Positions 24,102-32,538 of a stretch of DNA of 64,000 nt are shown piece by piece (within the stretch, counting starts at the first letter, position 1; each line of letters starts with the position of its first letter). The translations under genes and the position numbers were made by a program. The DNA is from Paenarthrobacter histidinolovorans. GTDB lineage: Bacteria > Actinomycetota > Actinomycetes > Actinomycetales > Micrococcaceae. The stretch covers positions 148,533 through 212,532 of the forward strand of contig NZ_BMPM01000008.1 of NCBI RefSeq assembly GCF_014647595.1, in the 5' to 3' direction. Under the pieces are notes generated by a model. The model was not told the origin of the DNA, did not search any database, and was given only the letters and a program-made list of their open reading frames with translations.

Positions 24102-24112
24102 ATTTGAACATT
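24102..24112 (+). promoter_or_regulatory. TTTGAAC operator-like copy in front of the regulator gene
   Basis: ATTTGAACATT lies 23 bp before the regulator ATG, immediately ahead of its ribosome site. It matches the repeats at 21778-21815 and suggests autoregulation. Confidence 0.5.
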
Positions 24113-24134
24113 GGGATTCCGGAAGAGGACTGGC

Positions 24135-25214
24135 ATGCTCAGCGGGGAACGCCACGAGAAAATACTCCGCGAGCTGGAGTTGCGGGGGACCCTCACCGTG
24201 AACGACTTTGCCGAAAAGAGCGGCCAGTCCACTATGACCATCCGCCGGGACCTGACGCAGCTCGCTGCCCAAGGACTCCTCCGCCGGGTCCATGGCGGAG
24301 CGGTCCGTATGGTGGTGGAGCGGCCAGGAGAGGCCATCCACAGAAGGACCCGCCAGCCGCTGGCCACTTTGGGACTCATTGTCCCCACCACCGGCTACTA
24401 CTTCCCCGAGGTCATCCGCGGTGCAGAAGCAGCGGCCCGGGCTTTGAATGCGCGCCTGATCCTGGGTGTCAGCAACTACTCTGCCGACGACGAATTCCGG
24501 CAACTCCAGCGCATGGTGGCCAACTCCGTGGACGGGATACTCCTGGCAACCGCAGGCCCCCTCGAACCCGGTTCGCCAACGTTCGACCTGCTGTCCGGAG
24601 TGCGGATCCCGGTGGTGCTGGTGGAGCGTTCAAGCCGGGTGTTCGAGTCCGTGATGTCAGACCACTCATACGGTGCTGAACTGGCCATGGAGCACCTTGC
24701 CTCCCTGGGCCACCGCAGGATCGGACTGGCCATTGCCAGCAGCGCCACGGCACCTTGGCTGCGTGAAAGCCATGAGCGCATGGTGGCCAAGCTGGGTCTC
24801 GAAACGGATGCACCTGTCCTGGAGTACGTCCGCTCGGTAGTGGGTGCGGGAAACAACCACAAGGAGTTTGCCAAGTTCCTGAAAGACTGCCGCCGCACCA
24901 ACACCCGTGCCGCACTGGTCCTTCCGGACGAGGAAGCCATTACCCTGGTCAACCTTGCTGAGGAGTCCGGCGTCGACGTTCCGGAGGACCTGGCAATCGT
25001 TGCCTATGACGACGAAGTTGCGGACCTCGCCCCGGTACCCCTCACCTCCATTTCTCCGCCCAAGCGGGACGTTGGATACGCGGCCGTGACCATGTGCATG
25101 GAGAGGTTGACTGGCATGGCCGGCTCCGCCGTTTCACCCGCACTCCGCCGGGTCAGCCTGGCACCCAAGCTGATTATCCGGGAGTCCACCGTGACCGGGG
25201 AGGACTCGGAGTAG
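24135..25214 (+). CDS. Hybrid transcriptional regulator: DeoR-type HTH with LacI-type sugar-binding domain (locus A)
   Basis: A 359-residue regulator. Residues 1-60 are a DeoR-type helix-turn-helix (ERHEKILRELELRGTLTVND, then STMTIRRDLTQLAAQGLLRRVHGGA). From residue 78 the protein is a LacI/periplasmic-binding-fold sensor (TLGLIVPTTGYYFPEVIRGAE ... DGILLATAGPL ... AYDDEVADLAPVPLTSI). The fold binds sugars and should release or recruit the protein to DNA. AGAGGAC precedes ATG 24135. It closes locus A, downstream of the propeller gene, and its own promoter region carries the same TTTGAAC motif. Confidence 0.92.
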   Translation: MLSGERHEKILRELELRGTLTVNDFAEKSGQSTMTIRRDLTQLAAQGLLRRVHGGAVRMVVERPGEAIHRRTRQPLATLGLIVPTTGYYFPEVIRGAEAAARALNARLILGVSNYSADDEFRQLQRMVANSVDGILLATAGPLEPGSPTFDLLSGVRIPVVLVERSSRVFESVMSDHSYGAELAMEHLASLGHRRIGLAIASSATAPWLRESHERMVAKLGLETDAPVLEYVRSVVGAGNNHKEFAKFLKDCRRTNTRAALVLPDEEAITLVNLAEESGVDVPEDLAIVAYDDEVADLAPVPLTSISPPKRDVGYAAVTMCMERLTGMAGSAVSPALRRVSLAPKLIIRESTVTGEDSE

Positions 25215-25235
25215 GGGGTTCCTCACCGATGTCGC

Positions 25236-25739
25236 TCACCCCCGCCACGGAGTCAACCGCGGCCACCATCCCGGGACGTTGCGCCGGTACGTGGTGTATT
25301 GCTCGCCATAGGTCTCAGTGAGTGTCGGCTCCTCATAGCCCTTCACGAAGGCCACCACCATGGCGAGGACTATCACTGCGTAGATCACCAGCCCCCAGCT
25401 GCCGAACAGCAGCGCCTGGCCGAGGATGATACTGAGAACCGCGAGGTACATGGGATTGCGCACGTAGCGGTAGGACCCTGTCACAACGAGCGTTTCGGTG
25501 GGAGCCACTGGCGCAGGTGTTCCGCGGTTCAGTGCGAAGAGTGCAAAGGCGTGCAGGAGGATAACCACTCCGGCAGCAACAGCCACCCAGGCGACCACGA
25601 CGGTCCACCCATCGCCCCACGGGTGCCACGGCCAACCCGTGATCATCCACGGAACAAATCCCGCAACGATCCCAGGCGCCAGGAACAAGAAAAGAACCGT
25701 GCCGATCCACGCGCGCACAGGCGAGGCTGCCTTGGCCAT
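25236..25739 (-). CDS. Isoprenylcysteine carboxyl methyltransferase-like membrane protein
   Basis: A 167-residue protein with four membrane segments and the C-terminal ICMT/PEMT-type signature GSYRYVRNPMYLAV ... YEEPTLTETYGEQYTTYRRNVPGWWPRL, which binds S-adenosylmethionine in the family. Bacterial members have no known protein-prenylation role and may methylate lipids or small molecules. Convergent with the locus A regulator gene (21 bp between stops). Confidence 0.85.
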   Translation of the reverse strand: MAKAASPVRAWIGTVLFLFLAPGIVAGFVPWMITGWPWHPWGDGWTVVVAWVAVAAGVVILLHAFALFALNRGTPAPVAPTETLVVTGSYRYVRNPMYLAVLSIILGQALLFGSWGLVIYAVIVLAMVVAFVKGYEEPTLTETYGEQYTTYRRNVPGWWPRLTPWRG

Positions 25740-25812
25740 GGGCGCCAGAATAGTCCCATTCCCTCTACTGCGCGACCCCGAACGTTTCTGTTTGTTCCTG
25801 ATTCGCTGAGCG

Positions 25813-26661
25813 CTACACCGTTGTCATGGCGAGCGGTGCGCGCTGCATCTTTCCACGAACCACAATCAACGCGACCACCGCGATCAGGATGTAAATCATG
25901 TTGGCCGGGCCGGCCAGCTGCACGAGCGGGCTTTGCGGCCCCGCAGCAGCCTGATCGATGCCTCCCGTGGACAGGAAGAGCGTGGGGTCATAGAGGGCAT
26001 GAAGAATCATGGGCCAGATCAGGTTGCCGGTAACCCGCATGGTCAGGTACATGCAAATGCCGAAACCGAACGTGAACACAATGGTCACCAGGACCGTGAT
26101 GATCGGCATGCCTGACAGGGCATTAGCGGAGTGCAACAGGGCAAATATCAAGGAAGACAGCACCATGACCACCCACTCGGATTTCCCGGAGTCCCGCAGC
26201 ATTTTCACCACAATGCCGCGCGTGAGGATTTCCTCCGCGAAACCGATCAGCAGGCCGGTAAGCAGCATGATGACCACGACGGAGGCCTGGTAACTGCTGT
26301 AGTTGATGCCCAGGAAGCGCAACACAATGGCGGCAACCAGGAAGAACGGCGCCGCCCACATCCACCAACTTCCCTTGACAGGTTGCTTCGCGAAGAGCGG
26401 TTTGAACCAGCCCACGGAATAAACGAACGCAGCCAGTGCAGCACTGCCAACAATCAATGACAATGTCAGACCGATGAAGACGCTCTGGGGTGTGCGGAAG
26501 ATATCCTCGGCGACCACTTGATCGCCTGCAATGAGGCCGATGACTTGGCCCGCACCAAGGTAGACCACCATGTAAAGCACCGCCAGGAGGACTGCCCGCC
26601 ACCAGCCTCCGCGGTCCCAAAAAGACTTCCAGCCTGATGTGCGTGCGTCGTCCTGCCCCAT
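25813..26661 (-). CDS. CPBP-family intramembrane protease (CAAX-protease-like)
   Basis: A 282-residue integral membrane protein with about eight helices. The family motifs are present: EEILTRGIVV (the Glu-Glu-x3-Arg motif) and, one helix later, FALLHSANAL (His-x3-Asn), which form the glutamic intramembrane protease active site of the Rce1/CPBP group. Bacterial members are linked to bacteriocin self-immunity or unknown processing. It lies next to an ICMT-like gene; in eukaryotes CAAX proteases and ICMT act in sequence, but no CAAX substrate is seen here and the pairing may be accidental. Confidence 0.9.
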   Translation of the reverse strand: MGQDDARTSGWKSFWDRGGWWRAVLLAVLYMVVYLGAGQVIGLIAGDQVVAEDIFRTPQSVFIGLTLSLIVGSAALAAFVYSVGWFKPLFAKQPVKGSWWMWAAPFFLVAAIVLRFLGINYSSYQASVVVIMLLTGLLIGFAEEILTRGIVVKMLRDSGKSEWVVMVLSSLIFALLHSANALSGMPIITVLVTIVFTFGFGICMYLTMRVTGNLIWPMILHALYDPTLFLSTGGIDQAAAGPQSPLVQLAGPANMIYILIAVVALIVVRGKMQRAPLAMTTV

Positions 26662-26711
26662 TTACTGACCCCTTTTTTGGCACTCGGGATGCGTTCGCCC
26701 CCACTAAAAAC

Positions 26712-27494
26712 TTACTGCATCAGATCCATGGCCGATTGCCGGGCATGACGGTAGTAATCGGAGTGTGCCAGCGCCGCGGCGGCCTCTTCGTCGATGATCA
26801 CAGTTGCCCGCGCATGCTGTTGAATGACCGAACCAGGAATGGTTGAGGACACAGGCCCCTCCAAAGCAGCCTCAACGGCCTGTGCCTTGTTCGCGCCAAA
26901 AGCCAGGAGCACCAACTGCCTGGCTCGGAGGATGGTTCCCAGTCCTTGGGTAATGCAGTGCGTTGGAACCTCTTCGGGCGAGTTGAAGAACCGTGCGTTG
27001 TCCTTGCGTGTTTGTTCGGCCAGTGCCTTGATGCGTGTTGACGAAGCCAGGGACGAGCCCGGCTCATTGAACCCCACATGGCCGTTGGAACCGATGCCCA
27101 GGATCTGGATATCCACGCCGCCGGCTTCTGCAATCAATGCTTCGTACTCTTCCCCGGCCCGGGTGATACCGCTGCCCGTGCCCCGCGGGGTGAACACGTG
27201 ATCCGGGTTCAGTCCCAGGGGCTCAACGACTTCGCGGGTGATCACCGAGCGGTAGCTTTCGGGGTGATGCGGAGGGACGCCCAGGTACTCGTCCAAGGCA
27301 AAGCCCTTTACGCGGGAAACGTCAATCCGATCTTCGCGAATGGACTTCGCCAATGCTGCATACGTGGACAGCGGCGTGGAGCCCGTGGCCAGGCCCAGCA
27401 CTATGGCCGGGTTGGCGGTGATTTGCTGGGCGATGATGGTTGCTGCGACGTTTCCGGCCTCGGTGTGGTCGCGGACAATAATGACTTCTGCCAT
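26712..27494 (-). CDS. nagB: Glucosamine-6-phosphate deaminase (locus B)
   Basis: Converts glucosamine-6-phosphate to fructose-6-phosphate and ammonia. The 260 residues contain LGLATGSTPLSTY for phosphate binding, the catalytic Asp in FALDEYLG, GIGSNGHVGFNEPG and the C-terminal STIPGSVIQQH. ATG 27494 has a GAAGGAAG site. It is the last gene of the locus B operon, overlapping the ROK kinase gene by 94 bp in another frame. No nagA deacetylase is present, so the upstream enzymes must supply glucosamine-6-phosphate directly rather than its N-acetyl form. Confidence 0.95.
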   Translation of the reverse strand: MAEVIIVRDHTEAGNVAATIIAQQITANPAIVLGLATGSTPLSTYAALAKSIREDRIDVSRVKGFALDEYLGVPPHHPESYRSVITREVVEPLGLNPDHVFTPRGTGSGITRAGEEYEALIAEAGGVDIQILGIGSNGHVGFNEPGSSLASSTRIKALAEQTRKDNARFFNSPEEVPTHCITQGLGTILRARQLVLLAFGANKAQAVEAALEGPVSSTIPGSVIQQHARATVIIDEEAAAALAHSDYYRHARQSAMDLMQ

Positions 27495-28468
27495 GGGTCT
27501 TCCTTCAAGTTGTTGGGTAAGAGAAGTTGCTGATCGGCGGCCATCGCCGCACCGACAGAGCCAATGGGGAGTCCCTGAGGGACCAACTGGATGCGATCGC
27601 CGAGTGCGAGAGAGCCAAGGAACGGCGACGGTGAACTGAACCGGACAAGTTCCCTTTGGATACCTTTGAGCAGTGGCTGGCCCAGTGCGTTCAGACCGCC
27701 GCCGACGTAGATCGAAGAGGGGTCGTAGGTCAGTCCAAGGATCCGGATAGCTGTGGCAACTCCTTCGAAGAACCGCTGCTGAACAACTTTGGCGAGAGGG
27801 TCGCCGTCGAGCGCTGCCTCGAAAAGTGCGACGGCGGGCCACTGGCTTTCGGCGGGCCACCGACGGGCAATGCCAGAACCCGAAGCGATGAGCTCCAGGC
27901 AGCCCTTTTGGCCACAGGGGCATTCCTCGCCCTGGTGCCCGAGGGGGAGGTGCCCAATTTCGCCTGCGGCCCCGGATGCGCCCCGGACCACAACACCGTT
28001 GCTGACGTAACCCGCCGCCAAGCCGGTACCGAGATTGAGGTAGGCGCTGGAGCCGGACGTGTCGCCGTCGGCCAGTAGGTAGTGGGCTCCGAGGGCGGCG
28101 GCATTGACGTCGTTCTCCACCGAAACCGGCAGCCCCTGCTCAGCTTCCACCAGGCTGCCCAACGCGAGACTGGTGACGCCAACGTTCACCGCATTGGCGA
28201 CGTACCCGGACGCGGTATCCACTGTTCCGGGAATTCCGATGCCCAACCCGGACACGCTGCAGTCCGCGAGGGTTTCGGCGCCGCGCAACTCTTTGAGGAC
28301 GTCGAAGAGAGTGCTGAGAAGGGCCTCATTCCCACGTACGGTGGGACGGCGGACAGCGTGCAGGACATTGCAGTCCTCATCGATGGCGACAGCCTCGATC
28401 TTGGTGCCGCCGATATCGACGCCGATCCTCACCGTTCGGGATGACACACGGGTTGTTGTCTGGATCAT
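27401..28468 (-). CDS. ROK-family sugar kinase (locus B, likely glucosamine or glucose kinase)
   Basis: A 355-residue ATP-dependent sugar kinase. The ATP loop IGVDIGGTKIEAVAID, the catalytic ENDVNAAALGAHY and the ROK zinc site (GHLPLGHQGEECPCGQKGCLE) are intact, and there is no HTH domain, so it is an enzyme rather than a repressor. The domain ends near GSVGAAMAADQQ; a further 40 Pro/Ser-rich residues run out of frame into nagB, which looks like an extension caused by loss of the original stop codon. With nagB behind it, a kinase acting on glucosamine is the likeliest reading. Its ATG overlaps the oxidoreductase stop. Confidence 0.9.
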   Translation of the reverse strand: MIQTTTRVSSRTVRIGVDIGGTKIEAVAIDEDCNVLHAVRRPTVRGNEALLSTLFDVLKELRGAETLADCSVSGLGIGIPGTVDTASGYVANAVNVGVTSLALGSLVEAEQGLPVSVENDVNAAALGAHYLLADGDTSGSSAYLNLGTGLAAGYVSNGVVVRGASGAAGEIGHLPLGHQGEECPCGQKGCLELIASGSGIARRWPAESQWPAVALFEAALDGDPLAKVVQQRFFEGVATAIRILGLTYDPSSIYVGGGLNALGQPLLKGIQRELVRFSSPSPFLGSLALGDRIQLVPQGLPIGSVGAAMAADQQLLLPNNLKEDPWQKSLLSATTPRPETSQQPSSPSKSPPTRP

Positions 28469-29382
28469 GAGCTTCTTCCCACGGACACCGGGAGTCCGGC
28501 CTCCAGGCTTTTGTTGGCGGCTTCCACGATGGCGACAATGCTGAGGATTTCCCGCAGGGGTACGTTCGGTGTCCCCCTGTGGATGGAGTCCACGATCCCC
28601 TTCAACAGCCCAACAAGCATGGAAGGGCCGGCTTCGATCGAGAACTCGCGGACCCCTTCATCGGTTGTGAGGCGTCCTGTGGTGAGAGGATTCCACTGGG
28701 ATTCGCCTTTCATGTCAGCCACTCGTTCGTTACCCCACCGCACCGTCACCGAGGTGACGGTGGTGAAGGAACCCGGCTTCCCGGCGTCGACCGTTATTGC
28801 TTCCGGGCCGGCGCCGAGCGCGGCTACTGCGAGGTCTACCAAGTGCACCCCGTACCACGACAAGCCGGGATGCCCCGGCTGGGTGGGCAAAGCTCCGTCC
28901 AGTGTCACCTCCCGGACGCGGGCACCACCACGGGCCGCTTGGAACTCCGGAGTGAACCGTTTGGGGGACCCGGCCAGGACCAGTGTGCCGGAGGCTTGTG
29001 CCTGGGCGAGCATGGTCCGGGCCTCAGCCAGGGTGGGGGCGAAGCGGGTGTCCACGTAGATCGGCTTTCCGTAGCGGACAACGCGCTCAAAGTAATGGGG
29101 GTGTGTCCGTGCATCGGAGGCCACGATGAGGAGGGCATCGCAGGCTTCGGCCACAGCTTCGGGAGAGTCACACAAGGTGACGCCAAGCCCGCTGACTTCG
29201 TCCGCGAAGCTGTCGATCCGGTCGAGGCTCAAAGGAAAGTCCGACGCCGCTTCCCCCTTCCAAGCGTGCGTCACCGTGCCGCCGGGGACCGCGCCGTCGA
29301 CGCCGTTTCCAAAGAGTCGCGTAAAGGACGGCGCGTGCGGGGAATCGACGCCGATGAGGCCGAAACGGATGGGCGGGGTCAT
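28465..29382 (-). CDS. Gfo/Idh/MocA-family oxidoreductase with atypical nucleotide motif (locus B)
   Basis: A 305-residue protein of the glucose-fructose oxidoreductase/inositol dehydrogenase family, which oxidise or epimerise sugars with NAD(P). The fold is recognisable (CDALLIVASDARTHPHYFERVVRYGKPIYVD, then KRFTPEFQAARGGA). Two motifs deviate: the Rossmann GxGxxG reads IGVDSPHAPSF, and the usual EKP reads GKP. A subgroup of the family has such a VDSxH-like turn, so it may still be active. Starts and ends in ATGA overlaps with its neighbours, hence a full member of the operon. Confidence 0.88.
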   Translation of the reverse strand: MTPPIRFGLIGVDSPHAPSFTRLFGNGVDGAVPGGTVTHAWKGEAASDFPLSLDRIDSFADEVSGLGVTLCDSPEAVAEACDALLIVASDARTHPHYFERVVRYGKPIYVDTRFAPTLAEARTMLAQAQASGTLVLAGSPKRFTPEFQAARGGARVREVTLDGALPTQPGHPGLSWYGVHLVDLAVAALGAGPEAITVDAGKPGSFTTVTSVTVRWGNERVADMKGESQWNPLTTGRLTTDEGVREFSIEAGPSMLVGLLKGIVDSIHRGTPNVPLREILSIVAIVEAANKSLEAGLPVSVGRSS

Positions 29383-30266
29383 CCCTTGACCCCGCTGTGC
29401 GTGATGCTGGCGACGATGTGTTTCTGCAGCAAAGCGAAAATCACCAGGCAGGGGAGGAAGCTGACCAGTGTCGCGGCCATGACGTTGGACGTGGACGCTG
29501 TCTCTGTGTTCAGCGTTGCCAAGCCCACCGTGAGAGTTCTTGCTGCGTCCGATTGGCCCACCACCAATGGCCAGAGGAGGTCATTCCAATGCCATAGGAA
29601 TACGAAGATCGCCAGGGTTGCCAGGACGGGACGAATCAGGGGCAGGACGATCTGCCAGAAGGTCCGCCATTCGCCGGCACCGTCAATGCGGGCGGCGTCG
29701 AAGAGTTCCTCGGGCATGTCCCGCACGAACTGGCGGATGAGGAAGATCGCCTGGGCGTTGGCCAGAGTAGGCAGGATCAGGCCCCAGAGGGTGTTCACCC
29801 CGCCCATCTTGGAGATGAGGATGAACGTGGGGATCAGGGTGGCCTGCACGGGCACCATCATGGTGGCGATGATGGCCCAGAGCAGCGCGTTCCGTCCGGG
29901 GAACCGCTTGCGGGCCAAGGCGTAAGCGGCCATGGAGGCGGTGAGCAGGACAACCACCACGGATACCGCCGAGTACAGGAATGAGTTCCAGAGCCAGAGC
30001 GGGAATTCGCCCACGTTGAAGATGCGGACAATGTTGTCGAACGTCAGTGACGATGGCACCGCGTAAGGCAGCGTGGGTGCATCCGCGGGGGAGAGGGCCA
30101 GCACGGCCACGGCAATCAGGGGCGCCACGGTGAACAGTGAGATCACTGCCAACACCCAGGTCAGGGTGCGCTGGCGGCGCTTCTCTTTGCTGCGTCGGGG
30201 GCTGGACACGGCGGGACCTTTGGCTGGGCCCCGGCCAACAGTTTGCGTTGAGATGGTGGCAGTCAC
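29379..30266 (-). CDS. Carbohydrate ABC transporter permease, MalG-like (locus B)
   Basis: A 295-residue inner-membrane permease of a CUT1 sugar importer with six helices (first at LTWVLAVISLFTVAPLIAVAVLA). The EAA loop is EELFDAARIDGAGEWRTFWQIVLPLI. The GTG start overlaps the preceding permease stop (GTGA). It partners the MalF-like permease and the lipoprotein of the same operon; no ATPase gene is present. Confidence 0.93.
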   Translation of the reverse strand: MTATISTQTVGRGPAKGPAVSSPRRSKEKRRQRTLTWVLAVISLFTVAPLIAVAVLALSPADAPTLPYAVPSSLTFDNIVRIFNVGEFPLWLWNSFLYSAVSVVVVLLTASMAAYALARKRFPGRNALLWAIIATMMVPVQATLIPTFILISKMGGVNTLWGLILPTLANAQAIFLIRQFVRDMPEELFDAARIDGAGEWRTFWQIVLPLIRPVLATLAIFVFLWHWNDLLWPLVVGQSDAARTLTVGLATLNTETASTSNVMAATLVSFLPCLVIFALLQKHIVASITHSGVKG

Positions 30267-31219
30267 TTGGAGTCCTTACCTTCGAAGAAGCGCTGCTGGA
30301 TGAGCGACAGGATGAGCACAATGATGAACAGCACCACGCCGATGGCCGAGGCATAGCCGAAGTCGAAGAACTTGAAGCCTTCATCGAACAGGAAGTAGAT
30401 GAGGCTGTGGCTGGCCCGGGCGGGTCCGCCTCCGGTCATCACATAGATGGTGTCGAAGACCTGGAAACCGACAATCGTCTCGATGACCAGGACAAAGAAC
30501 ACCACGGGCTTCAGCAGCGGCAGCGTCACGAACCAGAACGACTTCCAAGCGCCTGCCCCGTCGATGCGGGCAGCCTCATGGACTTCAGCTGGCTGCGCCT
30601 TGAGCCCGGCCAGGAATATCAGCATGGAATAGCCGAAGCCTTTCCACACGGACACTACGGCCAGGGACAAGAGGACCAGCAGCTGAGGCCCTGAGGTGAA
30701 GGGGACGGGCCCCATGCCCAGGCCGCCCAGGGCGGCATTTAGAGGACCATCGGTGGAAAAGATCCAGGTCCAGATGATGCCGGCCATCACGAACGAACTG
30801 AGGTACGGAATGAACAGCAGCGCCCGGAAAGTCCCGGAGAACCTGACCAGTTTGTCCAGGAGGACAGCTCCTGCCAGTGACACGGCGATGATGAATGGCA
30901 CAAAGATCGCCACGTACAGGAACGTCACCTTGAGGCTTTGCCAGAAGTTGGGATCCGCGGTCAGGCGCGTGTAGTTGTCTGCGCCGATGAACTCGAAGTC
31001 ACCGTTGAGGCTGTACTCGGTCAAGCTCATGGCGCCGGCCCCGAAGATGGGCAGGAATTTGAAGAGGCCGAAAATGACCAGCGTGGGAAGGACGAAAAGG
31101 ATGCCGGCCAACGCTTCGCGGTTACGGGCCTTCCTGGCTCCAAAAGGTTTGAGCGGTGACGCCGTCAACTCTGGATGTCGGCCGGCCAGCGTCGTTCTGG
31201 TGCGGGTGTTTACAGACAT
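30263..31219 (-). CDS. Carbohydrate ABC transporter permease, MalF-like (locus B)
   Basis: A 318-residue permease with six helices, starting at LAGILFVLPTLVIFGLFKFLPIF. The EAA loop reads EVHEAARIDGAGAWKSFWFVTLPLL. It begins 28 bp after the binding-protein gene and is translationally coupled to the second permease. The locus A MalF-like subunit has the same layout but is only distantly similar, so the two importers are related by function type rather than by recent duplication. Confidence 0.93.
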   Translation of the reverse strand: MSVNTRTRTTLAGRHPELTASPLKPFGARKARNREALAGILFVLPTLVIFGLFKFLPIFGAGAMSLTEYSLNGDFEFIGADNYTRLTADPNFWQSLKVTFLYVAIFVPFIIAVSLAGAVLLDKLVRFSGTFRALLFIPYLSSFVMAGIIWTWIFSTDGPLNAALGGLGMGPVPFTSGPQLLVLLSLAVVSVWKGFGYSMLIFLAGLKAQPAEVHEAARIDGAGAWKSFWFVTLPLLKPVVFFVLVIETIVGFQVFDTIYVMTGGGPARASHSLIYFLFDEGFKFFDFGYASAIGVVLFIIVLILSLIQQRFFEGKDSK

Positions 31220-31247
31220 GGGGTAACCAATCGGTGGTTGGGCTTAC

Positions 31248-32534
31248 TCAGGATGCCGAGCGCTGCAGGATGCCGCGGGCTTCTTTGGCGGCACGCTCGA
31301 GGGCTTCCTTCGCGCTGACATCGCCGCGGAGCGCAGCTTGGATGTTCGGCGCGAGGGCGCCCATGACCTGGCGTGCAACCGGGGACGGTTCGCCGGGGTT
31401 TGCGGACTTCAAGGCTTCTGCCATGGCGAGGGAGTCGGCATCAGTGCCCAGTGCGGCGGCGTCGCTTCGCGTAGGCAGGTTACCGGCAGCGGCGTTGAGT
31501 GCCTTCTGTGATTCAGCCGAGCTCAGGTAGTTCATCACCTTGTAGGCAGCTTCGCGGTTCTCCTTCTTATTAATAGAGGTCAGTGCCAGCAAGCCGGGAT
31601 TGCCGTAGGTCGCCTGGACTTTGCCCTGCAGCGGGGCGCCGAGAGCAACATTGTCGGCGCCGAGCGCGGCGCGCATCTGCTTCAGTTCCGGGAGGGACGT
31701 CGTGGCGCGCATCGCTGCCTTGCCGGTGGCAATCGGCGCACCTTCAACCTTGGGGCCATCGGTGGCGGCATCCGCCGGAAGCCCGCCGAGCTTCTTGAGG
31801 TCGATCAGCAGCTGGAGCGCCGAAACACCGGCTTCTGAATCGAAGGCGATGTCCTTGGCGTCATCGGTGAACACCGTTCCGCCGGCCTGCCACAGCAGGG
31901 GATAGAAGGACAGGTTCAAGGTTTGTTCGGGGCTGCCGGCGTAGTCCATTACGGCGATGCCCTTCTCCGCCAGGATCGGTGCCGCGTTGCGGAGATCGTC
32001 CCAGGTCTTGGGCAGCGGCAGCCCTGCGTCGGCGAAGATTTTCTTGTTGTAGGCAGTGGTGTTGATGTTTTGGAACAGCGGAACGCCGAACACTTCGTTG
32101 TCGAAAGTTGCTGCCTCCAGCGTGCCGGGGTAGAAGTTGTCTTTGTCCTGCTCAATGGCCTTGTCCACAGGCAGCAGCCCGCGCACGTTGCGGTAGGTGG
32201 CTGCCTGGTCAGGCGTAATAAGGACGACGTCGGGTCCGGAGCCTGCGGCCAACGCCGCCGAGATCTGGGCATCCCGCTTGTCGAACGTCTGGAGCTCGAT
32301 GGTCAGGTCGATTCCCGGGTTGGCTTTCTCGAAGCTGGCCTCAGTGTCCTGCCAGAACTTCTTGCTGGCGGTCTCGTCCTTGATGACGGGGTACATCCAG
32401 AGCGTCACCTTGCCTGTGGCCGGTCCGCCGTCGGACGTTGGGGAACCGGAGGAACCGCAGGCGGTGAGTGTCAAAGCGGCGGTGACGACGGCGGCTGTCG
32501 CCAAAGCGGTGCGGTGCATCTTTCGAATGAACAT
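31248..32534 (-). CDS. Extracellular sugar-binding lipoprotein of locus B ABC importer
   Basis: A 428-residue family-1 solute-binding lipoprotein with a lipobox (LTLTACGS) that anchors it at the cell surface. The mature sequence has the typical VTLWMYPVIKDE start, GPDVVLITPDQAATYRNVRGLLPVD and GVPLFQNINTTAYNKKIF segments. It follows the sulfatase gene after 4 bp and precedes the permeases, so the importer and the sulfatase are expressed together; the ligand is therefore plausibly a sulfated sugar. Confidence 0.93.
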   Translation of the reverse strand: MFIRKMHRTALATAAVVTAALTLTACGSSGSPTSDGGPATGKVTLWMYPVIKDETASKKFWQDTEASFEKANPGIDLTIELQTFDKRDAQISAALAAGSGPDVVLITPDQAATYRNVRGLLPVDKAIEQDKDNFYPGTLEAATFDNEVFGVPLFQNINTTAYNKKIFADAGLPLPKTWDDLRNAAPILAEKGIAVMDYAGSPEQTLNLSFYPLLWQAGGTVFTDDAKDIAFDSEAGVSALQLLIDLKKLGGLPADAATDGPKVEGAPIATGKAAMRATTSLPELKQMRAALGADNVALGAPLQGKVQATYGNPGLLALTSINKKENREAAYKVMNYLSSAESQKALNAAAGNLPTRSDAAALGTDADSLAMAEALKSANPGEPSPVARQVMGALAPNIQAALRGDVSAKEALERAAKEARGILQRSAS

Positions 32535-32538
32535 GGGG

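Noticed and set aside
25236..26661. ICMT-like and CPBP protease genes as a prenyl-protein processing pair
   Set aside because: No CAAX-type substrate or prenyltransferase seen; both families are common and often unlinked in bacteria.
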